A DNA stretch of 64,000 bases from Bacteroides finegoldii DSM 17565 (lineage in GTDB: Bacteria; Bacteroidota; Bacteroidia; Bacteroidales; Bacteroidaceae), in NCBI RefSeq assembly GCF_000156195.1, contig NZ_GG688322.1, positions 100,692 to 164,691 of the forward strand, read 5' to 3'. The notes under the pieces were generated by a model, which did not search any database, had not been told where the DNA came from, and was given only the letters and a program-made list of their open reading frames with translations. Shown here piece by piece: positions 26,055 through 35,110 of the stretch. Positions within the stretch are counted from its first letter, which is position 1. Each line of letters starts with the position of its first letter. The position numbers and the translations under genes were made by a program.

Positions 26055-27170
26055 ATGATAAAGTTCCTGATAGAAAAAGAGTTTAAACAATTGCTTCGCA
26101 ATTCGTTTCTTCCGAAATTGATTCTTGTATTTCCATGCATGATTATGCTATTGATGCCTTGGGCGGTAAATTTGGAAATCAAGAATATACAGTTGAATAT
26201 TGTGGATAATGATCATTCGGCTATTTCACAACGTTTAGTGAATAAGATTGCTGCCTCCACTTACTTTCGTTTGGTAGAAGTACCGGCCTCGTATGAAGAA
26301 GGTCTTCGAAACATTGAAATTGGAACGGCTGATATTGTGATGGAAATTCCAAGGCATTTGGAACGGGATTGGATGAATGGAGAGGATGCTCATGTTTTGA
26401 TAGCAGCCAATGCCGTGAATGGAACGAAAGGCGGTCTGGGCAGTTCTTATTTGTCTTCTATCATTAATGATTATGCAGCCGAACTACGTTCGGAACATCC
26501 CGAAGCAGCTACTGTTTCTGGTGCTTTCCCTTCCATACAGGTTGATACGCAGGGATTGTTTAATCCGAATCTGAACTATAAGCTCTATATGATTCCGGCA
26601 TTGATGGTTATGTTGTTGACTTTGATTTGTGGTTTCCTGCCTGCGTTGAATGTGGTTAGCGAGAAGGAAGTCGGGACAATAGAGCAAATCAATGTGACTC
26701 CGGTTCCGAAGTTTGTCTTTATTCTGGCAAAGCTCTTGCCTTATTGGCTGATTGGTTTTCTGGTGCTGACGGTGTGTTTCATATTAGCCTGGTTAATTTA
26801 TGGCATAGTACCTGTCGGGCATTTTCTGTTGATTTACTTTTTCGCGGTTCTTTTTGTTCTGGTGATGTCCGGCTTCGGACTAGTCATTTCCAACTATTCA
26901 GCAACGATGCAGCAATCAATGTTTGTTATGTGGTTCTGTTTGTTGGTGGTGATTTTGATGAGCGGTTTGTTTACCCCCATTAGCAGCATGCCGGAATGGG
27001 CACAAATAATAACGATATTCAATCCTTTGAAGTATTTTATGGAGGTGATGCGAATGATATATCTGAAGGGGAGTGGTTTCTTTGATTTGCTGCCGCAGTT
27101 CGGAATATTGTTGCTTTTTGCAGTCGTGTTTAATAGTTGGGCGGTAATTAGCTATCGGAAGAACAACTGA
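26055..27170 (+). CDS. ABC-2 type permease, second membrane subunit
   Basis: This 371-residue protein is a paralogue of the preceding permease, with the same layout: membrane helix, periplasmic domain, then a helix bundle. VVSEKEVGTIEQINVTPVPKFVFILAKLLPYW is the coupling segment. It begins MIKFLIEKEFKQLLRN at 26055. It is separated from its partner by 88 bases, longer than the other gaps in the operon, with no clear promoter box. It ends the operon before a strong bidirectional terminator. Confidence 0.92.
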   Translation: MIKFLIEKEFKQLLRNSFLPKLILVFPCMIMLLMPWAVNLEIKNIQLNIVDNDHSAISQRLVNKIAASTYFRLVEVPASYEEGLRNIEIGTADIVMEIPRHLERDWMNGEDAHVLIAANAVNGTKGGLGSSYLSSIINDYAAELRSEHPEAATVSGAFPSIQVDTQGLFNPNLNYKLYMIPALMVMLLTLICGFLPALNVVSEKEVGTIEQINVTPVPKFVFILAKLLPYWLIGFLVLTVCFILAWLIYGIVPVGHFLLIYFFAVLFVLVMSGFGLVISNYSATMQQSMFVMWFCLLVVILMSGLFTPISSMPEWAQIITIFNPLKYFMEVMRMIYLKGSGFFDLLPQFGILLLFAVVFNSWAVISYRKNN

Positions 27171-27246
27171 AGATAATAAGGGGGCAGTCCGAAAACCCTG
27201 TGGGTATGTTATGTTAATAAGGCGGCATTGCCTGCAAAGACAATAA

Positions 27247-27295
27247 AAAAACAGCTCGTTTCCCTTTAAGGGAGAGAGCTGTTTTTGATCTTTTT
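27247..27295. terminator. Bidirectional terminator between the efflux operon and hsp20
   Basis: The arms AAAAACAGCTC and GAGCTGTTTTT enclose inner pairing CCCTTTAAGGG-like sequence. A- and T-runs on opposite sides let it serve both convergent units. Confidence 0.8.
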
Positions 27296-27332
27296 CATCA
27301 CCGTCTCCGGTGAATAGTAAGTGGTTACTGTA

Positions 27333-27761
27333 TTACTTTATTTCGATTTGTCTATTTGGCTTCTTTACTTCTTCTTCAGAGAGTTTCGGAAGTTCGATAT
27401 TTAGAACGCCATGTTCTACAGATGCAGCAATTTTTTCTTTGTCTACATTATCCGGTAGAATCATTGTTTGCTGGAACTTAGAGTATGAGAATTCGCGACG
27501 CAGATAGCGACCGTCTTTCTTTTCCTCCTTGTTTTCTGTCTTCTTCTCCATGCTGATAACGAGGTTATTATCTTCATCAATGCGAACATTGAAATCATCC
27601 TTCGTCATACCCGGAGCAGCCAATTCCACTTTGTATTCTTTTTCTGTTTCCAAAACATTAATTGCAGGTGCAGTAGCATTTGCTTTTACCATCCAATCGT
27701 TATCAAAGAAATCATTAAAGATACTTGGTAACCAACTTTGAGTTCTTCTAACAGGCATCAT
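27333..27761 (-). CDS. Small heat-shock protein, Hsp20/alpha-crystallin family
   Basis: The 142-residue protein is an ATP-independent holding chaperone that keeps unfolded proteins soluble. The alpha-crystallin domain covers about residues 35-130, with KEYKVELAAPGMTKDDFNV near its start and the family's final motif in AASVEHGVLNIELPK. An N-terminal WLPSIFNDFFDND segment and a short C-terminal tail complete the usual plan. It stands alone. The 272-base upstream gap has no perfect TAnnTTTG match; a near match with a three-base spacer reads TAAGGTTTG at about 27899-27907. Confidence 0.93.
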   Translation of the reverse strand: MMPVRRTQSWLPSIFNDFFDNDWMVKANATAPAINVLETEKEYKVELAAPGMTKDDFNVRIDEDNNLVISMEKKTENKEEKKDGRYLRREFSYSKFQQTMILPDNVDKEKIAASVEHGVLNIELPKLSEEEVKKPNRQIEIK

Positions 27762-28033
27762 AATTTTAGTCTCCTATCTTTAAGTTAAACATTCAGTTAA
27801 TTATTCTTGAACTTCGGTATTTTCACTTCTGATGGCACCGGTTGTCCCGGTTTCCATCGTCTGCTCTCGAACCGTTGTTTCGCTTCTATAAGTGCAAACC
27901 TTATGCCAAGTGATTTTTGAGACTAAAATTGTCTATTTGTCATTTTTATAATGTCAATTTTGCAATATAAGTGACAAAATGTATCCTGTTTTTATTTATT
28001 TTATATAAGATAGATATTAATTTGATAACCTGT

Positions 28034-28510
28034 TTACTTCTTCTCGATCAGTTTGAACCTTATTCTTAGTGTTTGCCTTTCTTCGTCATAATCATAACTA
28101 ATGATTTTGAAGGTACCCACTTCAGAAGTATTGGACACATGCAATCCGATGCAGGCGCAGGCATCATAATCTCCAATGCGGACAATGCGAAGAGTTTCGC
28201 TTGCATCGGCAGGTAGTTTGCTTAAATCTACGATGTCTTTGGCCTGTTCATGTGTCATATACTCAACAGTCACAGGTAGGTTCTGACTGATTGCCTCGTT
28301 CACTTTATTTTCAATAGACTGGATTTGTTCCGCTGTCGGACATGACGAAAGTATATAGTCACATTTGCTCTTTTTCCTTTCGATGTGGGCATTGCGAGAA
28401 CGTGGGCAGCCAAAGGTTTTCACCATGGTGGCATTGAGTAAATGCTCTGCTGTATGCATAGGAGGGTATTCCTGCTTGTTGTGATCGTTGAGTTGAATTT
28501 GTTGTTCCAT
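28034..28510 (-). CDS. AlaX-like tRNA-editing domain protein
   Basis: The 158-residue protein resembles the second additional domain of threonyl/alanyl-tRNA synthetases, found alone as AlaX-type editing proteins that remove wrongly attached amino acids from tRNA. Zinc-site residues are H19 and H23 in HTAEH, and C120 and H124 in CIGLH. The spacing matches the family. The exact tRNA substrate cannot be told. Upstream on the same strand lies a promoter-terminator RNA unit (28572-28636) ending about 60 bases before this start; no separate promoter box was found between them, so expression may depend on readthrough. Confidence 0.85.
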   Translation of the reverse strand: MEQQIQLNDHNKQEYPPMHTAEHLLNATMVKTFGCPRSRNAHIERKKSKCDYILSSCPTAEQIQSIENKVNEAISQNLPVTVEYMTHEQAKDIVDLSKLPADASETLRIVRIGDYDACACIGLHVSNTSEVGTFKIISYDYDEERQTLRIRFKLIEKK

Positions 28511-28571
28511 TGGATTTAGTTATTTGAATTGATTGTTTCTATTTTACGATAGATCCTATACGTATAGATAT

Positions 28572-28636
28572 AAAAAAAGGAGCAACGCCTTGCTCCAACC
28601 TTTGTTAACCTTAAATCTAATACTATGAAAAACACA
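28572..28636 (-). ncRNA. Small RNA or attenuated leader, copy 1
   Basis: On the minus strand a TTTG element (28667-28670), a 19-base gap and TACCTTTG (28640-28647) form a full Bacteroides promoter. About 65 bases later come GGAGCAA-GGCG-TTGCTCC (28579-28596) and seven T residues, a textbook terminator. The segment lacks a convincing reading frame. A 95-base stretch (28561-28655) matches copy 2 (29533-29627) at 92 positions. It could be a free small RNA or an attenuator leader for the AlaX-like gene downstream. Confidence 0.65.
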
Positions 28637-28773
28637 TTGCAAAGGTACGGACTTCTGTGATATTTGCAAATAATCCAAGAAAAAATGTATGTTATATAAC
28701 ATAGATTAAGAAAATGCATTCCTGTCTTAACGGTTATTCGGAATTTTACTGTCTATGTACAGAGATTTTTTTT

Positions 28774-28781
28774 TATCTTTG
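28774..28781 (+). promoter_or_regulatory. Promoter -7 box for the SGNH hydrolase gene
   Basis: TATCTTTG matches TAnnTTTG, 34 bases upstream of the chosen ATG at 28816. Confidence 0.6.
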
Positions 28782-28815
28782 CGTCCAATATCTATTACTA
28801 ATACCTAATATAAAT

Positions 28816-29520
28816 ATGGATAAAAGAAGAATGTACCAATGGTTACTGTTGGCAATTATTTGTTTAAGCTTCTCAATGGGAGAGAGCTATGCACAGAAAA
28901 AGGATTTTGCAAATTTAGCTCGTTATTCAAAACAAAATGCTGCGCTTCCGCAAGCGACAAAAAAAGATAAACGGGTTGTTTTTATGGGAAATTCCATCAC
29001 TGAAGGTTGGGTAAGGACTCATCCGGACTTCTTCAAGACAAATGGATATATTGGTCGCGGAATCAGTGGGCAGACTTCTTATCAATTCTTGTTACGTTTT
29101 CGGGAAGATGTGATTAATCTTTCTCCTGCTTTAGTAGTGATTAATGCCGGAACAAATGATGTTGCCGAAAATACACAGGCTTATAATGAAGATTATACGT
29201 TTGGAAATATCATCTCCATGGTCGAATTGGCTAAAGCGAATAAAATTAAAGTTATTCTGACTTCCGTACTTCCTGCTGCTGCATTCAAGTGGAGAATGGA
29301 AATTAAAGATGCTCCTCAGAAGATTAAATCTTTAAATGATCGGATAGAGGCTTATGCAAAAGCAAATAAAATTCCGTATGTGGATTATTATCAAGCATTG
29401 GTGGTTAATGAAAACCAGGCCTTGAATCCTCAATATACAAAAGACGGAGTACATCCGAACAGTGAAGGATATGATATCATGGAACCGTTGATAAAGAAAG
29501 CGATTGATAAAGCACTTTGA
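28816..29520 (+). CDS. Exported SGNH/GDSL-family hydrolase
   Basis: The protein (234 residues) is an SGNH esterase/lipase-fold enzyme, probably deacetylating a sugar or other ester in the periplasm. All four blocks are seen: FMGNSITEG (catalytic Ser), the GRGISGQTS glycine block, NAGTNDV (Asn) and DGVHPNSEGY (Asp and His). MDKRRMYQWLLLAIICLSFSMGESYAQ is a signal peptide. The open frame extends upstream to 28714, but a promoter box at 28774 and the signal peptide favour the ATG at 28816. It is a single gene between two copies of a small RNA-like unit on the opposite strand. Confidence 0.92.
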   Translation: MDKRRMYQWLLLAIICLSFSMGESYAQKKDFANLARYSKQNAALPQATKKDKRVVFMGNSITEGWVRTHPDFFKTNGYIGRGISGQTSYQFLLRFREDVINLSPALVVINAGTNDVAENTQAYNEDYTFGNIISMVELAKANKIKVILTSVLPAAAFKWRMEIKDAPQKIKSLNDRIEAYAKANKIPYVDYYQALVVNENQALNPQYTKDGVHPNSEGYDIMEPLIKKAIDKAL

Positions 29521-29543
29521 ATACGAAGATAACGTATAGACAT

Positions 29544-29608
29544 AAAAAAAGGAGCAACGCCTTGCTCCAACCTTTGTTAACCTTAAATCTAATACTATGA
29601 AAAACACA
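29544..29608 (-). ncRNA. Small RNA, copy 2
   Basis: The same unit as 28572-28636: TTTG (29639-29642), a 19-base gap, TATCTTTG (29612-29619) and the GGAGCAA/TTGCTCC hairpin (29551-29568) followed by seven T residues, all read on the minus strand. No gene follows in the same direction within the next kilobase, since the SGNH gene is convergent, so this copy looks like a free-standing transcript. It may also stop readthrough from uvrB. Confidence 0.65.
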
Positions 29609-29763
29609 ATGCAAAGATACGGACTTCCGGCAACTTTGCAAATTATCAGCCATTGATAAGTGTTTTTATAACTCTAATTAACGGAATGGATGACGTGATA
29701 TAGGTTTGTTAAGATTTTCTATGCTTGACAATCAAATTTGTAGTAGAAGAGAAGTAGGGAAAT

Positions 29764-31797
29764 CTATCCCCATTTCTCTTTCATTAAGTTTTCCAATTTT
29801 AATAATTCGTCACGGTATTGGGCAGCTTCAATAAATTCAAGCTTTTTGGCTGCTTCCTGCATTAGTTTGCGCGTACGTTCGATACTCTTTTCCATTTGTG
29901 CTTTACTCATATACTGTACTACCGGATCTGCCGCAATGTTCGGAGTTGTCGGTTCAATATAGGCTTGTTTTTCTTTCAGCAATTCATTTGTTTCCGAATT
30001 AGCGTTGCCGAATACATCCAAGTTTCTCGCTTTCTTGATCTGCTGTGGAGTAATGCCGTTTGCCTCATTGTATGCCAACTGTTTCTCTCGTCGACGATTG
30101 GTCTCGTCGATGGTCAGTCTCATGCTGTCCGTAATTTTATCGGCATACATGATTACTTTTCCGTTCACATTGCGCGCTGCACGTCCGGCTGTCTGCGTCA
30201 ACGAACGATGGGAACGAAGGAAGCCTTCCTTGTCTGCATCAAGGATAGCTACAAGAGATACTTCCGGCAAATCGAGACCTTCACGTAGCAGATTGACCCC
30301 GATCAGCACATCGTAAATTCCCTGTCGGAGGTCATCCATGATTTTTACACGTTCGAGAGTATCAACGTCGCTATGAATATAATTACACCTTATATTATTG
30401 TTGAGGAGATATTCAGTTAGCTCCTCCGCCATACGCTTGGTAAGAGTAGTGACAAGAACACGCTCTTCTTTCTCAATACGCAGTTGAATTTCTTCCATCA
30501 GATCATCGATCTGGTTCAAGCTCGGGCGTACTTCAATAATCGGGTCCAACAGTCCGGTAGGACGGATTACCTGTTCCACTACAATCCCTTCGGATTGGAT
30601 GAGTTCATAGTCTGCCGGTGTAGCGCTGACATAGATCACTTGCTTCGCCATTTCCTGAAATTCTTCAAATTTCAACGGTCGGTTATCCATGGCGGCAGGT
30701 AGGCGGAAACCATACTCCACAAGATTGATTTTACGTGCCCTGTCGCCTCCGTACATTGCACGGATCTGAGGAACACTGACATGGCTTTCGTCAATGACAA
30801 TCAGAAAATCGTCCGGAAAGAAATCCAGCAGACAATAAGGGCGGGTACCTGCAGCACGACCGTCGAAATAGCGGGAATAATTCTCAATGCCGGAGCAATG
30901 TCCCAATTCCCGAATCATTTCCATATCGTATGTGACACGCTCGTATAGTCTTTTCGCTTCATATTCTTTGCCGATAGACTCAAAGAAAGCGACCTGTTTG
31001 GTCAAGTCATCTTCTATCTCATGAATAGCGCGGAGGGTTGCCTCCTTAGTAGTCATGAACAAATTGGCGGGATAAATCTTATAAGCCTCGAAGGGGGCGA
31101 CAGTGACTCCGCTGACTGGGTCTACCTCCTCTATGCCATCAATCTCGTCTCCCCAAAATGTGACGCGCAACAGGTTGTCCGTATATGCCAGATAAATATC
31201 CACAGTATCTCCTTTGACGCGGAAATTACCACGATTAAGGTCGATATCGTTGCGGACATACAGACTGTCTACCAGGCGGCGGAGGAAAACATTGCGGTCA
31301 ATCATGCGTCCCCGTTCTATTTCAATCACATTTTTATAAAAGTCCGAAGGGTTTCCCATCCCATAGATACAGGAAACGGAAGAGACCACTACTACGTCTT
31401 TTCGTCCGGAGAGTAGGGCGGAAGTTGCGGCGAGACGGAGCTTGTCTATCTCGTCATTGATGGCAAGATCCTTTTCTATATAAGTATCGCTGCTAGGCAA
31501 ATAGGCTTCCGGCTGGTAATAATCGTAGTATGAAACGTAATATTCCACCGCATTATTCGGAAAGAATCCCTTAAACTCTCCATATAATTGGGCGGCCAGC
31601 GTCTTATTATGGCTCAAAATCAATGTCGGCTTATTGATATTAGCGATTACATTGGCAATGGTAAATGTTTTTCCCGATCCTGTGACCCCCAATAAAGTCT
31701 GTGCGGGAACTCCTTGAAGTACCCCTTCAGTCAGTTGTGCGATTGCTTCCGGCTGGTCTCCGGTAGGTTTATAAGCTGATGTTAGTTCAAAATTCAT
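29764..31797 (-). CDS. uvrB: Excinuclease ABC subunit B
   Basis: UvrB verifies DNA damage and loads UvrC in nucleotide excision repair. The start MNFELTSAYKPTGDQPEAI and Walker A GVTGSGKTFT match the family; then YYDYYQPEAYLPSSDTYIEK (the damage-probing beta hairpin region), DESHVSVPQ (helicase motif II), and LLREGLDLPEVSLVAILDADKEGFLRS and QTAGRAARN (motifs V and VI). A C-terminal UVR domain (residues about 637-672) contacts UvrC. The chosen ATG at 31797 gives 677 residues, close to the E. coli length; the open frame reaches 31830. It is not linked to uvrA, which lies 6.5 kb away on the other strand. Confidence 0.97.
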   Translation of the reverse strand: MNFELTSAYKPTGDQPEAIAQLTEGVLQGVPAQTLLGVTGSGKTFTIANVIANINKPTLILSHNKTLAAQLYGEFKGFFPNNAVEYYVSYYDYYQPEAYLPSSDTYIEKDLAINDEIDKLRLAATSALLSGRKDVVVVSSVSCIYGMGNPSDFYKNVIEIERGRMIDRNVFLRRLVDSLYVRNDIDLNRGNFRVKGDTVDIYLAYTDNLLRVTFWGDEIDGIEEVDPVSGVTVAPFEAYKIYPANLFMTTKEATLRAIHEIEDDLTKQVAFFESIGKEYEAKRLYERVTYDMEMIRELGHCSGIENYSRYFDGRAAGTRPYCLLDFFPDDFLIVIDESHVSVPQIRAMYGGDRARKINLVEYGFRLPAAMDNRPLKFEEFQEMAKQVIYVSATPADYELIQSEGIVVEQVIRPTGLLDPIIEVRPSLNQIDDLMEEIQLRIEKEERVLVTTLTKRMAEELTEYLLNNNIRCNYIHSDVDTLERVKIMDDLRQGIYDVLIGVNLLREGLDLPEVSLVAILDADKEGFLRSHRSLTQTAGRAARNVNGKVIMYADKITDSMRLTIDETNRRREKQLAYNEANGITPQQIKKARNLDVFGNANSETNELLKEKQAYIEPTTPNIAADPVVQYMSKAQMEKSIERTRKLMQEAAKKLEFIEAAQYRDELLKLENLMKEKWG

Positions 31798-31886
31798 AGT
31801 TAATTCTAAAATTGGAACAATATTCGGCAAAATAATCGAGATTACAAATCATTTTTCCAAATAAATCCTTTACTTTGCAACAAAAT

Positions 31887-31969
31887 AATTGAAAATTGAG
31901 AATTGAAAATTAAAAAGTATTGCAGAAGCAGATAATTCCCTTTCATTCTCGATTCTCTATTTTTTAATT
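31887..31969. repeat. Imperfect long-arm inverted repeat upstream of the CoA ligase gene
   Basis: A purine-rich arm at 31887-31917 (AATTGAAAATTGAGAATTG...) pairs imperfectly with 31940-31969 (...CTCGATTCTCTATTTTTTAATT), about 24 of 30 positions with one gap. The layout resembles the inverted repeats of the amidotransferase cluster. It ends six bases before the next ATG. Confidence 0.55.
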
Positions 31970-31975
31970 TTAATA

Positions 31976-33283
31976 ATGAAAAGCATGATTTGGAATGAGA
32001 GCATTGAGTGTATGGATCGTGAGAGTCTTCGTAAGATTCAAAGCATACGACTCAAGAAAATTGTAGATTACGTTTATCACAACACACCCTTCTATCGGAA
32101 GAAGATGCAGGAAATGGGAGTCACTCCCGATGATATCAATAGCATTGATGATATTGTGAAACTGCCGTTTACCACGAAACATGATTTAAGAGATAATTAT
32201 CCGTTCGGGCTTTGTGCTGTACCGATGAGTCAGATTGTACGTATCCATGCTTCATCCGGTACGACGGGGAAACCGACGGTTGTCGGCTATACTCGTAAGG
32301 ATTTGTCTTCATGGGCGGAATGTATTTCTCGTGCCTTTACCGCATACGGGGCAGGCCGATCGGACATTTTTCAAGTATCATACGGATATGGACTTTTCAC
32401 AGGCGGACTGGGGGCACATGCCGGAGCCGAAAATATCGGAGCTTCTGTGATTCCAATGTCTAGCGGTAACACTGAAAAGCAGATAACGTTGATGCATGAC
32501 TTCGGTTCGACAGTACTTTGTTGCACGCCTTCTTATGCACTGTATCTGGCAGATGCGATTAAGGATTCGGGGTATCCACGTGAGGAGTTTAAGCTGAAAG
32601 TCGGTGCTTTCGGTGCAGAACCTTGGACGGAAAATATGCGCCATGAGATTGAAGAAAAGCTGGGCATTAAGGCATACGATATTTATGGATTGAGTGAAAT
32701 TGCCGGACCGGGTGTGGGCTACGAGTGTGAATGCCAGCATGGAACCCACTTGAATGAAGACCATTACTTCCCCGAAATTATTGATCCGAATACATTACAG
32801 CCGATAGAACCCGGTCAAACAGGCGAACTGGTGTTTACTCACCTTACAAAGGAAGGTATGCCGCTGCTCCGTTATCGTACGCGCGACCTTACCGCTCTAC
32901 ATTATGACAAATGTTCCTGTGGACGTACATTGGTACGCATGGATCGTATCTTGGGACGCAGTGATGATATGTTGATTATTCGTGGTGTCAATGTATTCCC
33001 GACACAAATAGAATCCGTTATTTTTGAAATGGCGGAATTTGAACCGCATTATCTGCTGATAGTGGGACGCGAGAATAATACCGATACGATGGAACTTCAA
33101 GTAGAAGTACGGCCGGAATTCTATTCTGATGAAATCAATAAGATGTTGGCTCTGAAGAAGAAATTGGGTGCGCGTCTGCAGAGTGTACTCGGATTGGGAG
33201 TCAATGTGAAGCTGGTAGAACCGCGTAGCATTGAACGCAGTGTGGGTAAAGCGAAACGGGTGATTGATAACAGAAAACTTTAA
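31976..33283 (+). CDS. Phenylacetate-CoA ligase family protein
   Basis: The 435-residue protein is an adenylate-forming enzyme of the PaaK type, which activates an aryl acid such as phenylacetate with ATP and CoA. Visible motifs are the phosphate loop SSGTTGKPT, VGAFGAEPWTENMR, YDIYGLSEIAGPGVGYEC (adenine site), YRTRDLT and the C-terminal GRSDDMLIIRGVNVFPTQIE. In gut Bacteroides such ligases are often paired with indolepyruvate:ferredoxin oxidoreductase in aromatic amino acid metabolism, which is not in this window. The next gene encodes an ACT-domain protein, the usual partner, here frameshifted. The true substrate is inferred. Confidence 0.92.
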   Translation: MKSMIWNESIECMDRESLRKIQSIRLKKIVDYVYHNTPFYRKKMQEMGVTPDDINSIDDIVKLPFTTKHDLRDNYPFGLCAVPMSQIVRIHASSGTTGKPTVVGYTRKDLSSWAECISRAFTAYGAGRSDIFQVSYGYGLFTGGLGAHAGAENIGASVIPMSSGNTEKQITLMHDFGSTVLCCTPSYALYLADAIKDSGYPREEFKLKVGAFGAEPWTENMRHEIEEKLGIKAYDIYGLSEIAGPGVGYECECQHGTHLNEDHYFPEIIDPNTLQPIEPGQTGELVFTHLTKEGMPLLRYRTRDLTALHYDKCSCGRTLVRMDRILGRSDDMLIIRGVNVFPTQIESVIFEMAEFEPHYLLIVGRENNTDTMELQVEVRPEFYSDEINKMLALKKKLGARLQSVLGLGVNVKLVEPRSIERSVGKAKRVIDNRKL

Positions 33284-33308
33284 AACTTAAAATTAATACT
33301 CTACGATT

Positions 33309-33735
33309 ATGGTAGCAAAACAACTTTCTATCTTTTTGGTAAAACAAGTCAGGTCGTTTGACGGAAGTGACTGAAGTGCTGGCGAAAGAAGATATCAATC
33401 TTTCTGCTTTGTGCATCGCTGAAAATGCTGATTTCGGTATTTTGCGCGGAATTGTGTCCGATCCGGATAGAGCATATAAAGCTTTGAAGGATAATCATTT
33501 TGCAGTAAATGTGACTGATGTGGTCGGGATCAGTTGTCCTAATGTGCCGGGAGCTTTGGCAACTGTATTGGGATATTTGTCCGCTGAAGGGGTGTTTATC
33601 GAATATATGTACTCGTTTGCCAATAATAATGTGGCCAATGTAGTGATTCGTCCTAGCAATCTGGATAAATGTATTGAGGTGTTGAAAGAAAAGAAAGTTG
33701 ATCTGCTGGCGGCTAGCGATTTGTATAAACTTTAA
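33309..33735 (+). pseudogene. ACT-domain protein, frameshifted as sequenced
   Basis: The expected 141-residue protein has two ACT domains, small amino-acid-binding regulatory folds, and normally accompanies the CoA ligase just upstream. The ATG at 33309 opens MVAKQLSIFL, then the frame runs to an early TGA. From 33343 the sequence NKSGRLTEVTEVLAKEDINLSAL continues in another frame to the stop at 33735. Removing one base, the T at 33340, restores a smooth family-like join (SIFLENKSGRL). The intact second part could start at a TTG (33358), which would lose the first ACT strand. It is either a real inactivation or a base-calling error. Confidence 0.85.
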
Positions 33736-33821
33736 TTGTCTTTTTCTCCCCATTTGTCGATGTTTAACGCCTTTTATGTATTAAAAAACATAGATTAATT
33801 GCTAAATTCCCTGCGAATAAG

Positions 33822-33829
33822 TAACTTTG
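33822..33829 (+). promoter_or_regulatory. Promoter -7 box for bamD
   Basis: TAACTTTG matches TAnnTTTG, 19 bases before the bamD start. Confidence 0.55.
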
Positions 33830-33848
33830 CGCAATATTTTAAAATAGG

Positions 33849-34652
33849 ATGAAGAAAAATATCATTATAACTTTGCTTGCGGCAGCTACTCTCACTTCAT
33901 GTGGGGAGTATAATAAATTGCTGAAAAGCACCGATTACGAATACAAGTACGAAGCCGCTAAAAACTATTTTGCAAAAGGACAGTATAACCGTTCGGCTAC
34001 TTTGTTGAACGAATTGATTACTATTCTTAAAGGAACGGATAAAGCGGAAGAATCTTTGTATATGTTGGGCATGAGTTATTATAATCAAAAAGATTATCAG
34101 ACTGCGGCTCAGACTTTTATCACCTATTTTAATACATATCCCCGTGGAACTTTTACTGAATTGGCACGTTTCCATGCAGGTAAAGCGTTATTTTTGGATA
34201 CTCCGGAGCCACGTTTGGATCAGTCAAGTACTTATCAGGCTATCCAACAATTACAGATGTTCATGGAATATTTCCCGAACAGTAGTAAAAAGCAAGAGGC
34301 ACAGGATATGATTTTTGCTTTGCAGGATAAGTTGGTGTTGAAAGAACTTTATTCAGCCAAATTATATTATAACTTGGGTAATTATTTGGGCAACAACTAT
34401 GAGTCTTGTGTAATCACGGCTCAAAATGCACTGAAGGATTATCCTTATACTGATTATCGCGAAGAACTTTCCATCTTGATTCTGCGTGCAAGGTATGAGA
34501 TGGCTATTTATAGCGTGGAAGATAAGAAAATGGATCGGTATCGTGAGACAATCGATGAATATTATGCTTTTAAGAATGAGTTTCCGGAAAGCAAATATCT
34601 GAAAGAGGCTGAGAAAATTTTCAATGAATCACAGAAAGTAATTAAAGACTAA
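33849..34652 (+). CDS. bamD: Outer membrane assembly lipoprotein BamD
   Basis: BamD is an inner-leaflet lipoprotein of the BAM complex that inserts beta-barrel proteins into the outer membrane. The signal MKKNIIITLLAAATLTSC has a clear lipobox (LTSC). The mature protein is built of tetratricopeptide-like helices, with YEAAKNYFAKGQYNRSATLLNELI, EESLYMLGMSYYNQKDYQTAAQTFITYFNTYPRG and DEYYAFKNEFPESKYLKEAEKIF as typical repeats. The 267-residue length fits. It leads an operon with the omega-like gene 14 bases downstream and a DUF4293 gene. Confidence 0.93.
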   Translation: MKKNIIITLLAAATLTSCGEYNKLLKSTDYEYKYEAAKNYFAKGQYNRSATLLNELITILKGTDKAEESLYMLGMSYYNQKDYQTAAQTFITYFNTYPRGTFTELARFHAGKALFLDTPEPRLDQSSTYQAIQQLQMFMEYFPNSSKKQEAQDMIFALQDKLVLKELYSAKLYYNLGNYLGNNYESCVITAQNALKDYPYTDYREELSILILRARYEMAIYSVEDKKMDRYRETIDEYYAFKNEFPESKYLKEAEKIFNESQKVIKD

Positions 34653-34666
34653 ATTTAAATAGATTT

Positions 34667-35002
34667 ATGGACTACAAAAAGACGAATGCTCCTACTACAA
34701 CGGTAACCCGTGACATGATGGAACTCTGCTCCGATACAGGGAATGTTTATGAAACAGTTGCCATTATTGGTAAGCGTGCTAATCAGATTAGTGTGGAAAT
34801 CAAGAACGATCTTTCTAAGAAATTGGCAGAGTTTGCTTCTTATACTGACAACATGGAAGAAGTGTTTGAAAATAGAGAGCAAATCGAGATTTCTCGTTAT
34901 TATGAGAAGTTGCCGAAACCGGACCTGATTGCTACGCAAGAATACATCGAAGGGAAAATATACTATAGAAATCCGGCTAAAGAGAAGGAAAAACTTCAGT
35001 AA
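34667..35002 (+). CDS. RNA polymerase omega/Rpb6-like subunit
   Basis: The 111-residue protein corresponds to the Bacteroidetes form of the omega subunit (Rpb6 family), which helps assemble RNA polymerase. The best-kept part is residues 17-62: the helix MMELCSDTGNVYETVAIIGKRANQI followed by EIKNDLSKKLAEF, equivalent to the omega core. The tail IEGKIYYRNPAKEKEKLQ is short and charged. The sequence is far from E. coli omega, so the call depends on the family pattern and on my memory that this gene follows bamD in Bacteroides. Confidence 0.75.
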   Translation: MDYKKTNAPTTTVTRDMMELCSDTGNVYETVAIIGKRANQISVEIKNDLSKKLAEFASYTDNMEEVFENREQIEISRYYEKLPKPDLIATQEYIEGKIYYRNPAKEKEKLQ

Positions 35003-35110
35003 TTTATTTTCTGACGAAAGAATTGATAGTCAAGTAGTAAGTGGGATGATAATCCCTGCTCCTTATTGCTTGGCTATTATTGTTTAACTCAACTACTATT
35101 TATACTATTT

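Noticed and set aside
28626..28660. A short plus-strand peptide starting MKNT in the duplicated unit
   Set aside because: The promoter and terminator of the unit point to the minus strand, and the two copies end the peptide differently.
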